Shown: positions 33,704 through 42,567, counted from the first letter of the stretch. The stretch is DNA of 62,485 nt from Sphingomonas sp. CROZ-RG-20F-R02-07 (GCF_022662335.1 NZ_JAKNQJ010000016.1:1-62485); one strand, 5' to 3'. Made by a program: numbers and translations. The notes: generated by a model not told the origin, from the sequence alone.

Positions 33704-34920
33704 CGGACAGCGTTGCCCGGCGGGGCGGAGGGCTGTGCGGGGGGCGGTGCCGAGGGCGGCGTATCGGCGCCGAACAGGTGACGGACATGCCCGGTATCGA
33801 CATCGACCTCGACGCTGAGCCCGGCATGGAGCGGCACGTCGGTCGGAATGCGGTCCAATGTCAGCTCGACCGGCAGCCGCTGGACGACCTTCACCCAGTT
33901 ACCCGTCGCATTCTCCGCGGGCAGCACCGAAAAACTGTTGCCCGTACCGGGGCTGAAGCTCGTCACGCGCGCGGTCAGATGCTGGTCTGGAAACGCGTCG
34001 ATCTTCACGGTCGCCGGCTGGCCGAGCCGCATGTACCGCAGCTGATCCTCCTTGAAGTTCGCCTCGACCCAGATGCGCGTGCCGGCCAGGCTGAATACGG
34101 GGCGGGCGACAGTGACGTAGTCGCCGACCTGAAGCTGATCCACCTTGGCGACGATCCCGTCCTGTGCGGCACGGATGACCGTGTAGCCCAGGTTGAGCCG
34201 TGCGCGGTCGAGCGCCGCCTGCGCACGCTGCACGCCAGGCTGTCGGCCGAGCGGCGCATTGACGTCGCCGGACAGCTGCGCCTGCACGCTCGCATTCTGT
34301 TGCTGCGTCGTCTGGATCGCCTGGCGCGCGGTCTGCGCGGCGAGCTGTGCCTGGTCATATTGCGCCTGACTGGAGATGCCCTCGCCGACGAGCTGCTTCT
34401 GTCGCGCCGCCTCGCGTTCGGCAAAGAGGACGCGAGTACGCGCCGTCGCCAGCTCGGAGGCGCCTTGCGCATAATTGGCACGCAGCGATCCCACTGCGGT
34501 GACCGCCGCCGCCAGCTGCGCCTGCGCCTCGGCGACCTCCGCCTTGAACGGGGCGGGATCGAGTTGGAACAGCAGGTCACCTTTGCGCACATGCTGGTTG
34601 TTGCGCACCGCGACCGCGACCACGCGGCCCGGCACGTTGGGGCTAACCGACACCAGCCCCGACTGGAGATAGGCGTTGTCCGTCGTTTCGTAGCGACCCC
34701 CGTGCAGGTAAAATGCAAGCGCGCCGACGATCAGGATGATCGGCGCGATCAACAGCAGCGGCTTGCGCCACCGCCGCCGCGCAGGTTCGGTGGAAACCGC
34801 GGGCCCCGTCTCGGGCGCGGTATCCTCCGATACGGTCTCGCCCGGAACGAACTCGTCGCCCATGAGGCCGTGGCCCTCGGCATTACGGTCAATCTCAATG
34901 CGGGAAGCGTCGTCCGCCAT
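33700..34920 (-). CDS. emrA: EmrA-like HlyD-family periplasmic adaptor
   Basis: This gene encodes a 406-residue membrane-fusion protein that links EmrB to the outer-membrane factor. It has a cytoplasmic N-terminus, one membrane helix at about residues 50-70 (LLLIAPIILIVGALAFYLHGG), the biotinyl-lipoyl half motif (YLQSGLVSVSPNVPGRVVAV with NNQHVRKGDLLFQLD), a long helical hairpin at about 115-215 and the second lipoyl half (LGYTVIRAAQDGIVAKVDQL), then beta-barrel segments. The tail is Pro/Ala-rich. It is the first gene of the operon. No local regulator gene remains; an IS3-family element lies 117 bp upstream. Confidence 0.93.
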   Translation of the reverse strand: MADDASRIEIDRNAEGHGLMGDEFVPGETVSEDTAPETGPAVSTEPARRRWRKPLLLIAPIILIVGALAFYLHGGRYETTDNAYLQSGLVSVSPNVPGRVVAVAVRNNQHVRKGDLLFQLDPAPFKAEVAEAQAQLAAAVTAVGSLRANYAQGASELATARTRVLFAEREAARQKQLVGEGISSQAQYDQAQLAAQTARQAIQTTQQQNASVQAQLSGDVNAPLGRQPGVQRAQAALDRARLNLGYTVIRAAQDGIVAKVDQLQVGDYVTVARPVFSLAGTRIWVEANFKEDQLRYMRLGQPATVKIDAFPDQHLTARVTSFSPGTGNSFSVLPAENATGNWVKVVQRLPVELTLDRIPTDVPLHAGLSVEVDVDTGHVRHLFGADTPPSAPPPAQPSAPPGNAVR

Positions 34921-34974
34921 CGGCTGCCTCGTCTCAAAGCACCGTATCGACAGCTACCTGGTTCATCGGCACGG

Positions 34975-34991
34975 CATACATATTACGTATG
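34975..34991. promoter_or_regulatory. Possible operator upstream of emrA
   Basis: CATAC (34975-34979) and GTATG (34987-34991) form an inverted repeat with a 7-bp spacer, and a TAATAT-like -10 on the minus strand lies inside it (34980-34985). It could be a repressor site for the efflux operon; short, so chance is possible. Confidence 0.3.
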
Positions 34992-35117
34992 GTAGCCTGA
35001 CCTAATTAATGCTGATGGGCGTAATGTAAATGAGAGGTGGCTCGGGAAAACTGAACAGCGTGGATAAGTGGATTGTCGATCTGACAGCGGCCATGCTGGC
35101 CGCGAGCAGGAGGCAAG

Positions 35118-35426
35118 ATGAGCAAGCGACCCCGCCGGAACCACAGCCCGGCGTTCAAGGCGAAGGTGGCCCTGGCCGCCGTGAAGGGCGAGAAGACGCT
35201 GGCCGAGCTGGCGCAGCAGTATGACGTGCATCCGAACCTCATCAACCAGTGGCGGGCGCGGCTGCTGGAGGGCGCCGCGGACGTGTTCGGCGCGGAACCC
35301 GCCCCGGCCGAGCCGGCGATCGACGTAACGGTGCTGCACGCCAAGATCGGCGAGCTGACGCTGGCGAACGATTTTTTGGCTGGTGCGCTCGGGAAGGCCG
35401 GTCTGTTGCCGAGCGCAAAGCGATGA
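35118..35426 (+). CDS. IS3-family OrfA (transposase N-terminal part)
   Basis: This gene encodes a 102-residue OrfA protein with an N-terminal helix-turn-helix (HSPAFKAKVALAAVKGEKTLAELAQQYDVHPNLINQWR, residues 10-45) that recognises the element ends, and a short leucine-rich helical part (VTVLHAKIGELTLANDFLAGAL) at residues 73-95 for multimerisation. It stops at 35426, overlapping the OrfB ATG. Translation is expected to shift back by one base at the T TTT TTG heptamer to make the OrfAB transposase. No lesion is visible. Confidence 0.92.
   Translation: MSKRPRRNHSPAFKAKVALAAVKGEKTLAELAQQYDVHPNLINQWRARLLEGAADVFGAEPAPAEPAIDVTVLHAKIGELTLANDFLAGALGKAGLLPSAKR
35372..35378 (+). promoter_or_regulatory. 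Programmed -1 frameshift slippery site (T TTT TTG)
   Basis: The heptamer is in the OrfA frame as T TTT TTG, a canonical X XXY YYZ slippery sequence. A -1 slip continues into the OrfB frame without a stop (FGWCAREGRSVAERKAMID follows), joining OrfA and OrfB into one transposase. Most IS3 members use A-rich heptamers, so a T-run site is less usual. Confidence 0.7.
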
Positions 35427-36247
35427 TCGACCGTGACCATGCGATGCTGCTGGCCCGTCAGGCGCAGCAGCTCGGGATCAGCCGCGGCAGCATCTACTAC
35501 CTACCTCGGCCCGTGGCGGACGCCGACCTGGCGATCATGCGGCGGATCGACGAGCTGCACCTGCTGTACCCGTTCGCCGGCAGCCGGATGCTGCGCGATC
35601 TGCTCCGGCAGGAGGGCGTGAGCGTCGGCCGGCTGCATGTCGCGATGCTGATGAAGCGGATGCGGATCAAGGCGATCTATCGCCGGCCGAACACGTCGAA
35701 GCCGGCACCTGGGCACAAGATCTACCCGTACCTGCTGCGCAACCTCGCGGTGACGAAGCCCAACCAGGTCTGGGCGACAGACATCACCTATATCCCTATG
35801 GCCCGCGGCTTCGTCTACCTCGTCGCCATCGTCGACTGGTTCACCCGGCGCGTGCTGGCGTGGCGAATGTCCATCTCGCTCAATGCCGGGTTCTGCATCG
35901 AGGCGCTGGAGGAAGCGCTGGCACGCTGGGGCAAGCCGACGATCTTCAACAGCGATCAAGGCTCGCAATTTACGAGCACCGCGTTCACCGCCGTCCTCCT
36001 GCGCGAGAAGATCGCCATCAGCATGGATGGCAAAGGGTGCTGGCGTGACAACGTGTTCGTGGAGCGCTTCTGGCGCTCGGTGAAATACGAGGAGGTCTAC
36101 CTCAACGCCTACGCCTCGGTCCTCGAAGCCCGCGCTGGCATCGGCCGCTACATCGCTTTCTATAATGCCGTCCGGCCGCACTCCGCGCTTGGCGGCCGCA
36201 TGCCTGACCAGATATACTTCCACCAACCGCTTCTCGCAGCGGCATGA
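35423..36247 (+). CDS. IS3-family OrfB (DDE transposase catalytic part)
   Basis: This gene encodes the 274-residue catalytic half of the IS3 transposase. After the HTH_21-type segment (LLYPFAGSRMLRDLLRQEGVSV) comes the RNase-H-like rve domain with the three acidic residues visible: Asp in VWATDITYIPM, Asp in IFNSDQGSQFTS, and Glu in NVFVERFWRSVKYEEVY. ATG at 35423 overlaps the OrfA stop, but the active protein is probably the OrfAB frameshift product. The frame is intact up to the IS right end. Confidence 0.93.
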   Translation: MIDRDHAMLLARQAQQLGISRGSIYYLPRPVADADLAIMRRIDELHLLYPFAGSRMLRDLLRQEGVSVGRLHVAMLMKRMRIKAIYRRPNTSKPAPGHKIYPYLLRNLAVTKPNQVWATDITYIPMARGFVYLVAIVDWFTRRVLAWRMSISLNAGFCIEALEEALARWGKPTIFNSDQGSQFTSTAFTAVLLREKIAISMDGKGCWRDNVFVERFWRSVKYEEVYLNAYASVLEARAGIGRYIAFYNAVRPHSALGGRMPDQIYFHQPLLAAA

Positions 36248-36304
36248 TCAACCAGCGGCAATCCACTTATCCGAGCCGCGAGCCTGTTCAGACGAACCGA
36301 GCCA

Positions 36305-36641
36305 CTTCTATGGGACGCTTAAATTGTTGGGAACTCACGCAAACTCGATGATCGGCATGTCGTTATGGGCGTCAGTCACCTAGCCGGTTACCTCGCTGAC
36401 CAGACATGCTCGCGTGTGATGTAGGGACGGGAACCCGGTCGATCTCGCACGTTAACGAATGTCGGAAGTCGGGGAGGCGAAACAGCCTCCTGGATGGCGG
36501 CTTATGGGTCATCTGGTGATAGTGCATCGCCGTAGAAGAATGATTTAATGCAGCGCCAGATTAAATGAATTTCACTGGCCTTCTCGAAGGAAAATACGAC
36601 GACTCCTATCGTTCTACCGCAGTAACAAGAGGAGAAGTCGC
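36305..36641. other. Intergenic region between IS3 element and hdeA-like gene
   Basis: No supported gene in 337 bp. The last ~100 bp before the hdeA-like start are noticeably AT-rich (GAATGATTTAATGCAGC and AAATGAATTTCAC runs), consistent with a promoter region, and end in AGAGGAGAAG before the GTG start. Confidence 0.45.
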
Positions 36642-37025
36642 GTGAACAAGGTAGCCGTATCGTTAATCGTCGGTGGTGCTCTGGCGATTGCGGGAGCGGG
36701 AGTGGCCGATGCCCAGATGAAGACGAGGACCGTCGAGTCGACGACGGTCACCAGGCCGAGCGGTACTATGAGCAAGGTCGAGCTGCTCAAGACCGGCAAG
36801 CGTCTGGATACGGTGAGCTGCCGCGACTACAACATGCTTGAGGAGACCTATCGTCCGCAGGCGATCGTGTACGGCGCCAACTACGGACCGCGCGGTCATG
36901 CCCACCCGACCGTCGCCGTCGACGGGGTCGAGCGAATCGTGCCGGTGGTGACCGCAAGCTGCCGCGCGCGTCCCGGCGACCACTTCACGGCGGCCGTGAA
37001 CCGGGCGATGCTCCCGGCGCGATAG
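36642..37025 (+). CDS. HdeA-like periplasmic protein
   Basis: This gene encodes a 127-residue exported protein. A signal peptide (to about residue 25, GAGVADAQ) is followed by the HdeA-type core with two Cys residues at positions 60 and 107 (VSCRDYNMLEETYRPQAIVY and RIVPVVTASCRARPGDHF), the spacing that gives the single disulfide of HdeA acid-stress chaperones. The assignment is by pattern, at low sequence similarity, so function is inferred. The GTG start at 36642 is supported by an AGAGGAG site 7-8 bp upstream. It precedes a two-component system and efflux operon in the same direction. Confidence 0.7.
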   Translation: MNKVAVSLIVGGALAIAGAGVADAQMKTRTVESTTVTRPSGTMSKVELLKTGKRLDTVSCRDYNMLEETYRPQAIVYGANYGPRGHAHPTVAVDGVERIVPVVTASCRARPGDHFTAAVNRAMLPAR

Positions 37026-37080
37026 GGCGGAACGCCGGCCGCGTCGCGCTCGACGAAGGTGGCTTGCGGCGAGCGTGGCG

Positions 37081-37121
37081 CACAGGGAGGAGTGCGGCAT
37101 CACGGCGCGTTCCTCCCTGTG
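37081..37121 (+). promoter_or_regulatory. Perfect 11-bp inverted repeat upstream of the response-regulator gene
   Basis: CACAGGGAGGA (37081-37091) pairs perfectly with TCCTCCCTGTG (37111-37121) across a 19-nt loop. There is no T tract, so it may be a weak terminator of the hdeA-like gene, an RNA structure, or an operator for the downstream two-component/efflux operon. Only the repeat itself is certain. Confidence 0.55.
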
Positions 37122-37174
37122 CCGTTGCGCGCTACGGCGTTTCCCAGGCGCGTTCCCGACTACGAAAGGCGAAC

Positions 37175-37849
37175 ATGGCGGCGGTGATGGTGGTGGAAGA
37201 CGACCCGGCGACCGCGGCGGCGATCGCGGCCGAGCTCGTCGGCCGAGGCCATGACGTGACGTGCGCGGCGACGGGCGGGGAGGCGATCGAGCGGGCGCTT
37301 GAGCGGCCGTTCGACGTCATTACGCTGGACCGCATGCTCCCGGACACGGACGGGCTCGCGGTGGTTGAGCGGCTGCGCCGGGCGGGCGTCGGTGCACCGG
37401 TGCTGATGCTGAGCGCGCTCAGCGACGTGGACCAGCGCATCGCCGGCCTGCGCGCGGGCGGCGACGACTATCTGACCAAGCCCTTCGTTCCCGACGAACT
37501 CGCCGTCCGCATCGAGGTGCTGCTGCGCCGGACGCGGCCTGAGCGGGAGACGGTGCTGCGGGCGGGCGGGATCGAGATGGACCTGATCCGCCGCGAGGTG
37601 CGGGTCGACGGCGCGCTCGTGCGCCTGCTCCAGATGGAGTTCCGGCTGCTGGAGTTCCTGATCCGTCACGCGGGTCATACCGTCAGCCGTCGCACGCTGT
37701 TCGAGCAGGTGTGGCACTACCATTTCGACCCCGGCGCCAATCTCATCAACGTCCACGTCGCCCGGCTGCGCCGCAAGCTCGACATGCAGGGCAGGACGTC
37801 GCCGATCGCGACGGTGAAGGGCGAGGGGTATCGGTTCGATGCCGGCTGA
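37175..37849 (+). CDS. OmpR-family response regulator
   Basis: This gene encodes a 224-residue response regulator. The receiver domain (residues 1-115) has the acidic pocket VVEDDPA (Glu8, Asp9, Asp10), the phospho-acceptor Asp52 in DVITLDRMLP, the Ser/Thr switch in LMLSALSD and the Lys in DDYLTKPF. The C-terminal winged helix of OmpR/PhoB type follows (LLQMEFRLLEFLIRHAG, INVHVARLRRKLD, IATVKGEGYRFD). The histidine-kinase gene begins inside its 3' end, so the two form a cognate pair. It probably controls the RND pump genes that follow. Confidence 0.95.
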   Translation: MAAVMVVEDDPATAAAIAAELVGRGHDVTCAATGGEAIERALERPFDVITLDRMLPDTDGLAVVERLRRAGVGAPVLMLSALSDVDQRIAGLRAGGDDYLTKPFVPDELAVRIEVLLRRTRPERETVLRAGGIEMDLIRREVRVDGALVRLLQMEFRLLEFLIRHAGHTVSRRTLFEQVWHYHFDPGANLINVHVARLRRKLDMQGRTSPIATVKGEGYRFDAG

Positions 37850-39230
37850 ACGGCTGCGCTGGCGCGATGTGCGGTGCACCACGCCGTTCCGCCTGACGCT
37901 CCTGCTCGGCGGGCTGTTCCTCGCCGCGCTCTGGGCGACGCTCGCCTTCAGCTATCTGCTGACCGCCCGCGAGCTGACGGCGCGCAGCGACCGCATCCTG
38001 TTCGCCAGGGCCGCCAGCCTGCTCGCAGAGCCTCCGGCTCGGCTCCCCGCCCGCATCCGCGCCGAGATCGCCAACGGCACGCCGGGATTCAGCTGGTTCG
38101 CCCTGATCGGCGGCGACGGCGAGCTGGTTGTGGGCAACATCCACCTGTCGGGGCGGGTGCGACCGGGCAACGCGTTCAGCATCCCCGGGCAGGCCGGCGG
38201 ACACGCGCCGGTGCGCGTGCTGACGGAGCGGACGGCGGCGGGCGAGACGATCGTGCTCGGCCGCGACATGTCGCAGATCCGGGACCTGAGGCGCCACCTG
38301 CTGCTGATCCTGCTCGGCAGCGGGATCGCCGGCAGCGTACTGGTGCTGATCGCCGCCGTCGCGCTCAGCCTGGCGCCGTTGCGCCGCGTGCAAGCACTCG
38401 CCAGGGCGAGCGGCCGGATCGCAGCGGGGGACCTGGCGCAGCGGATGCCGATCACCGGCCGGCACGACGAACTCGACCAGTTCGCCGGTACGGTCAATCT
38501 GATGGTGGACGAGGTGTCGCATGTCGTCGCGCAGGTGAAGATCGCGACAGACGCGATCGCGCACGATCTACGCACGCCGCTCTCCCGCACGCGCGCCACG
38601 CTCTACCGCCTCCGGCAGCGCGAGTCGCTCCCTACAGCCGAGGCCGGGATAGTCGTCGATGCGCTCGCCGACCTGGACACCGTGATCGAGCGGTTCGGCG
38701 CGCTGCTGCGGATATCGGAGCTGGAGGCGGCGGGGCGGCGATCAGGCCTGCGCCAGCTCGCGCTCCCGCCGCTGCTGGACGAACTGGTCTATCTGTACCA
38801 GCCGCTGGCGGAGGATCGGGGCGTCGCGCTCGTCCTGGAGGCCGGCGCGGTCCCACCGGTCTATGCGGACGGCGACCTGCTGTTCGAGGCGGTCGGCAAC
38901 CTGCTCGACAACGCGATCAAGTTCGCCCGCTCGACCGTCCTGCTGCGCGCGCGACAGGATGCGTCGGGTCCGGTGCTGGAGGTGGTGGACGACGGCCCCG
39001 GCATCCCGGCGGCCGAACGCGTCGCGGTGCTCCGCCGCTTCCACCGCACCGCGACCGCCGCCGCGGTCGAGGGCACGGGCCTGGGCTTGGCGGTGGTGAG
39101 CGCGATACTGCGGCTGCACGGCTTCGCGCTGGAGCTCGACGATGCGGGCGTGGGGGAGGAGGCCGGCGCCGGCCCGGGCCTGCTCGCGCGCGTGCGGCTC
39201 GCGCCCGGCGGCGGGGTGAACTTCATTTAA
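37839..39230 (+). CDS. Sensor histidine kinase (EnvZ/OmpR type)
   Basis: This gene encodes a 463-residue membrane sensor kinase. Two helices (about residues 18-40 and 150-172) flank a periplasmic sensor of about 110 residues, followed by a HAMP domain (LAPLRRVQALARASGRIAAGDLAQRM), the HisKA box with the phospho-accepting His in DAIAHDLRTPLSR, and the HATPase domain with FEAVGNLLDNAIKFA, VVDDGPGIP and GTGLGLAVV. The ATG overlaps the regulator stop by 11 bp, indicating coupling. The ligand is unknown; the periplasmic part may sense the pump substrate. Confidence 0.95.
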   Translation: MPAERLRWRDVRCTTPFRLTLLLGGLFLAALWATLAFSYLLTARELTARSDRILFARAASLLAEPPARLPARIRAEIANGTPGFSWFALIGGDGELVVGNIHLSGRVRPGNAFSIPGQAGGHAPVRVLTERTAAGETIVLGRDMSQIRDLRRHLLLILLGSGIAGSVLVLIAAVALSLAPLRRVQALARASGRIAAGDLAQRMPITGRHDELDQFAGTVNLMVDEVSHVVAQVKIATDAIAHDLRTPLSRTRATLYRLRQRESLPTAEAGIVVDALADLDTVIERFGALLRISELEAAGRRSGLRQLALPPLLDELVYLYQPLAEDRGVALVLEAGAVPPVYADGDLLFEAVGNLLDNAIKFARSTVLLRARQDASGPVLEVVDDGPGIPAAERVAVLRRFHRTATAAAVEGTGLGLAVVSAILRLHGFALELDDAGVGEEAGAGPGLLARVRLAPGGGVNFI

Positions 39231-39237
39231 TTCGCCT

Positions 39238-39264
39238 CGCCTGTCTGCGGAGCGCAGACGGGCG
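39238..39264 (+). terminator. Hairpin between the kinase and RND gene
   Basis: CGCCTGTCTGCG (39238-39249) pairs with CGCAGACGGGCG (39253-39264) with one T-G wobble and a 3-nt GAG loop. It is a very stable 12-bp stem in the 109-bp gap between the kinase and pump genes, without a T tract. It could attenuate transcription or shape mRNA levels; termination is uncertain. Confidence 0.45.
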
Positions 39265-39339
39265 GCAGGCGGCGCCGCCGCGCGAGGGTCGCGCGATGCG
39301 GTGGCCGGATCGACACCCCTTCCGCCGGACCTCGCGCCC

Positions 39340-42300
39340 ATGCTCCAGCTCGTCAGGATCGCGCTCGCCCGGCCGCTCACCTTCGTGGTGCTGGCAATCC
39401 TGATCGTGCTGGGCGGCGGCATCGCCGCGGTCACGACGCCGACCGACATCTTCCCCGACATCCGCATGCCGGTGATCGCGGCGGTGTGGACCTATCGCGG
39501 CCTGCCGCCCGAGGACATGGCCGGGCGCGTCGTCTATTACTACGAGCGGCAGCTCTCCACGACGGTCAACGACATCGACCATATCGAGAGCCAGAGCTTG
39601 GCGGGCATCGGCATCGTCAAGATCTTCTTCCGCCCCGGCGTCGACATCCGCACCGCGACCGCGCAGGTGACGAGCGTCAGCCAGACGGTGCTGAAGCAGA
39701 TGCCGCCCGGCATCACGCCGCCGCTGATCCTCAACTATAACGCTTCTACCGTGCCGATCCTGCAGCTCGCGCTGTCGTCGCCCAGCCTGTCCGAGCAGAA
39801 AATCTTCGACCTCGGCCAGAACGCGATCCGGCCCGCGCTCGCGTCCGTCGGCGGCGCGGCCGTGCCCTCGCCCTATGGCGGCAAGGAACGGCAGATCCAG
39901 ATCGACCTCGATCCCGCCGCGCTCGAAGCTCGGCACCTGTCTGCCGCGGATGTCGGCACCGCGCTCGCAGCGCAGAACCAGATCGTACCTGCCGGCACGA
40001 CCAAGATCGGCGAGTACGAGTACAACGTCCGCCTCAACAACTCTCCGGCGGTGGTGGATCAGCTTAACAACCTGCCGATCCGAACGGTGGACGGTGCCAC
40101 CGTCCTAATTCGAGATGTGGCGCACGTCCGCGACGGCTCGCCGCCGCAGCGTAACGTCGTGCGCGTTGACGGACGGCGCGCGGTGCTGATGACAATCCTC
40201 AAGAGCGGTGCGGCCTCCACCATCGCGATCGTCGACGGGGTGAAGGCGATCCTGCCCCGGCTCGCCCAGACGCTGCCGCCCGACCTCAAGGTCCAGCCGC
40301 TCGCAGACCAGTCGCTGTTCGTGAAGGCGGCGGTGTCGGGCGTGGTGCGCGAGGGCGCGATCGCCGCCGCGCTGACCAGCCTGATGATCCTGCTTTTTCT
40401 TGGGTCGTGGCGCTCCACCGTCATCATCGCCGCCTCGATCCCGCTGGCGGTACTGGCCGCCGTCGCCGGGCTCGCCGTGGCGGGGCAGACGCTCAACATC
40501 ATGACACTGGGCGGGCTCGCGCTCGCGGTCGGCATCCTAGTCGACGACGCGACCGTCACGATCGAGAACATCAACTGGCACCTCGAACAGGGCAAGTCGG
40601 TGCAGGACGCGATCATGGACGGTGCGCGCCAGATCGTGCAGCCGGCCTTCGTCAGCCTGCTGTGCATCTGCATCGCCTTCCTGCCGATGTTCTTCCTGCC
40701 CGGCATCGCGGGCTTCCTGTTCGCGCCGATGGCGGAGGCGGTGGCGTTCGCGATGATCGCGAGCTTTGTCTTGTCGCGCACGCTGGTGCCGACGATGGGC
40801 AACTTCCTGCTGCGCACCCACGCGGGCCCGCACACCGCCGAGCATCTTGCGAGCCACGACGCGGCCGCGGGCATGCCGGGGACGCGCAACCCGCTGCGTC
40901 GCTTCCAGCACGGGTTCGAGCGCCGGTTCGAGGCGACGCGAAGGTATTATGTCGCGCTGCTGGAGTTCGCGCTCGCAAGGCGCCGTGTGTTCGTGCCGAG
41001 TTTCCTCGCGATCGTGCTCGTATCGTTCGCGTTGGTGCCGATGCTGGGCCGCAACTTTTTCCCGACAGTGGACGCGGGCGAGATCAACCTTCACGTCCGC
41101 GCGCCCGTCGGCACCCGGATCGAGGAGACGGCGGCGCTGTTCGACCGGATAGAGGATCGCATCCGCAACGTGATCCCGGCCGACCAGCTCGTCTCGATCG
41201 TCGACAACATCGGCCTACCGGTCAGCGGCATCAATAGGGCCTATTCTAACACCGGCGGGGTCGGCCCGCAGGACGGCGACATCCTCGTCACGCTCGCTAA
41301 GGACCATCGGCCGACGGCGGGCTACGTCCGCTCGCTGCGCCGCGCATTGCCGGACGCGTTTCCGGGCTCGACCTTCTCGTTCCTGCCGGCGGACATCATC
41401 AGTCAGATCCTCAACTTCGGCGCGCCAGCCCCGATCGACGTCCAGGTCACGGGGCCGAACAGCAAGGCAGGCGAGGCCTATGCCCACCTGCTCGCCGCGC
41501 GCATGGCCGGCATTGCCGGCATTGCGGACGTGCGCGTGCAGCAGGCGAACGACTATCCCGAGCTCGGCTTCGACGTCGACCGCGCGCAGGCCGACCGGCT
41601 GGGCATTACGGAGAACGACGTGACGCGCAGCCTGTCGGTCAATCTCGCCGGCAGCTCTCAGGTCTCGCCCGCCTTCTGGCTCAATCCGAAGAACGGCGTC
41701 TCCTACCCCATCGTCGTTCAGACGCCGCAATATCGCACCGACACGATGGGCGCCCTGCGCAACCTGCCCATCACGGGCAGCCGCCCCGGCCAGTCGCAGC
41801 TGCTGGGCGCGCTGGGTACGCTGCACCGCGAGCCCAGCGCCGCGGTGGTGTCGCACTACGCCGTGCAACCGGTGTTCGACGTGTATGCGACGACACAGGG
41901 CCGCGACCTGGGTGCCGTCGCGGCGGTGATCGACAAGGTCATCAAGGACACGGCGGGGCAGGCGCCCAAGGGAGCGACCGTCAATCTGCGCGGGCAGGTG
42001 CAGACGATGAACGCCGCCTTTTCCGGCCTGATCTTCGGCCTGCTGGGCGCGATCGTACTAATCTACCTGCTGGTGGTCGTCAACTTCCAGTCTTGGGTCG
42101 ATCCGGCGGTGATCATCTCCGCGCTGCCCGCCGCGCTCGCAGGCATCGTCTGGATGCTGTTCGCGACCGGCACGCCGCTGTCGGTACCCGCGTTGACGGG
42201 GGCCATCATGTGCATGGGCGTGGCGACCGCCAATTCGGTGCTGGTCGTCAGCTTCGCGCGCGAGCGGCTGGCGGAGACCGGCGACGCCTTGCGCGCCGCG

Positions 42301-42567
42301 GTGGAAGCGGGCGAGACGCGCTTCCGCCCGGTGCTGATGACCGCGCTCGCCATGATCATCGGCATGGCACCGATGGCGCTCGGCCTCGGCGAAGGTGGCG
42401 AGCAGAACGCGCCGCTCGGTCGTGCCGTCATCGGCGGGCTCGTCTGCGCGACGCTCGCGACGCTCGTCTTCGTGCCCGTCGTGTTCAGCCTCGCGCACCG
42501 CCGCGCGAAGACCACACCGGCCGTATCGCCGGATTACCAGAACCGTGAGCTCGTCCATGCAGAGTGA
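39340..42567 (+). CDS. RND-family efflux transporter permease
   Basis: This gene encodes a 1075-residue RND (HAE1/AcrB-like) inner-membrane pump. Visible features: the first helix RPLTFVVLAILIVLGGGIAAV, two large periplasmic loops (DIFPDIRMPVIAAVWTYRGL, then QLVSIVDNIGLPVSGINRAY), twelve helices in two blocks, and the proton-relay Asp pair in TM4, LAVGILVDDATVTIENI. ATG at 39340 begins the first helix; the upstream frame is non-coding. Its stop overlaps the adaptor gene by 11 bp. With the adaptor and the outer-membrane factor it forms a tripartite pump whose gene order is pump-adaptor-duct. The substrate is not evident; the nearby two-component system is the likely regulator. Confidence 0.94.
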   Translation: MLQLVRIALARPLTFVVLAILIVLGGGIAAVTTPTDIFPDIRMPVIAAVWTYRGLPPEDMAGRVVYYYERQLSTTVNDIDHIESQSLAGIGIVKIFFRPGVDIRTATAQVTSVSQTVLKQMPPGITPPLILNYNASTVPILQLALSSPSLSEQKIFDLGQNAIRPALASVGGAAVPSPYGGKERQIQIDLDPAALEARHLSAADVGTALAAQNQIVPAGTTKIGEYEYNVRLNNSPAVVDQLNNLPIRTVDGATVLIRDVAHVRDGSPPQRNVVRVDGRRAVLMTILKSGAASTIAIVDGVKAILPRLAQTLPPDLKVQPLADQSLFVKAAVSGVVREGAIAAALTSLMILLFLGSWRSTVIIAASIPLAVLAAVAGLAVAGQTLNIMTLGGLALAVGILVDDATVTIENINWHLEQGKSVQDAIMDGARQIVQPAFVSLLCICIAFLPMFFLPGIAGFLFAPMAEAVAFAMIASFVLSRTLVPTMGNFLLRTHAGPHTAEHLASHDAAAGMPGTRNPLRRFQHGFERRFEATRRYYVALLEFALARRRVFVPSFLAIVLVSFALVPMLGRNFFPTVDAGEINLHVRAPVGTRIEETAALFDRIEDRIRNVIPADQLVSIVDNIGLPVSGINRAYSNTGGVGPQDGDILVTLAKDHRPTAGYVRSLRRALPDAFPGSTFSFLPADIISQILNFGAPAPIDVQVTGPNSKAGEAYAHLLAARMAGIAGIADVRVQQANDYPELGFDVDRAQADRLGITENDVTRSLSVNLAGSSQVSPAFWLNPKNGVSYPIVVQTPQYRTDTMGALRNLPITGSRPGQSQLLGALGTLHREPSAAVVSHYAVQPVFDVYATTQGRDLGAVAAVIDKVIKDTAGQAPKGATVNLRGQVQTMNAAFSGLIFGLLGAIVLIYLLVVVNFQSWVDPAVIISALPAALAGIVWMLFATGTPLSVPALTGAIMCMGVATANSVLVVSFARERLAETGDALRAAVEAGETRFRPVLMTALAMIIGMAPMALGLGEGGEQNAPLGRAVIGGLVCATLATLVFVPVVFSLAHRRAKTTPAVSPDYQNRELVHAE

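Larger units (their letters stand above)
35038..36304 (+). mobile_element. IS3-family insertion sequence, apparently complete
   Basis: About 1.27 kb. The left end TGGCTCGGGAAAACTGAACAG matches the inverse of the right end (TGGCTCGGTTCGTCTGAACAG read inward), and a second block GGATAAGTGGATTG recurs inside both ends. Two overlapping transposase frames lie between. I could not find a matching 3- or 4-bp target duplication at the two borders. It sits upstream of the emrAB-OMF operon, pointing away from it. Confidence 0.85.

Noticed and set aside
32072..33781. A 569-residue open frame opposite emrB
   Set aside because: His/Arg/Asp-rich shadow of a well-defined MFS gene with no signature of its own.
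35038..36304. Target-site duplication of the IS3 element
   Set aside because: No matching 3-4 bp direct repeat was found at the two borders; reported as absent.
37874..39403. A 509-residue frame overlapping the histidine-kinase gene
   Set aside because: Arg/Ala/Gly-rich alternative frame of a gene with all kinase boxes; not coding.
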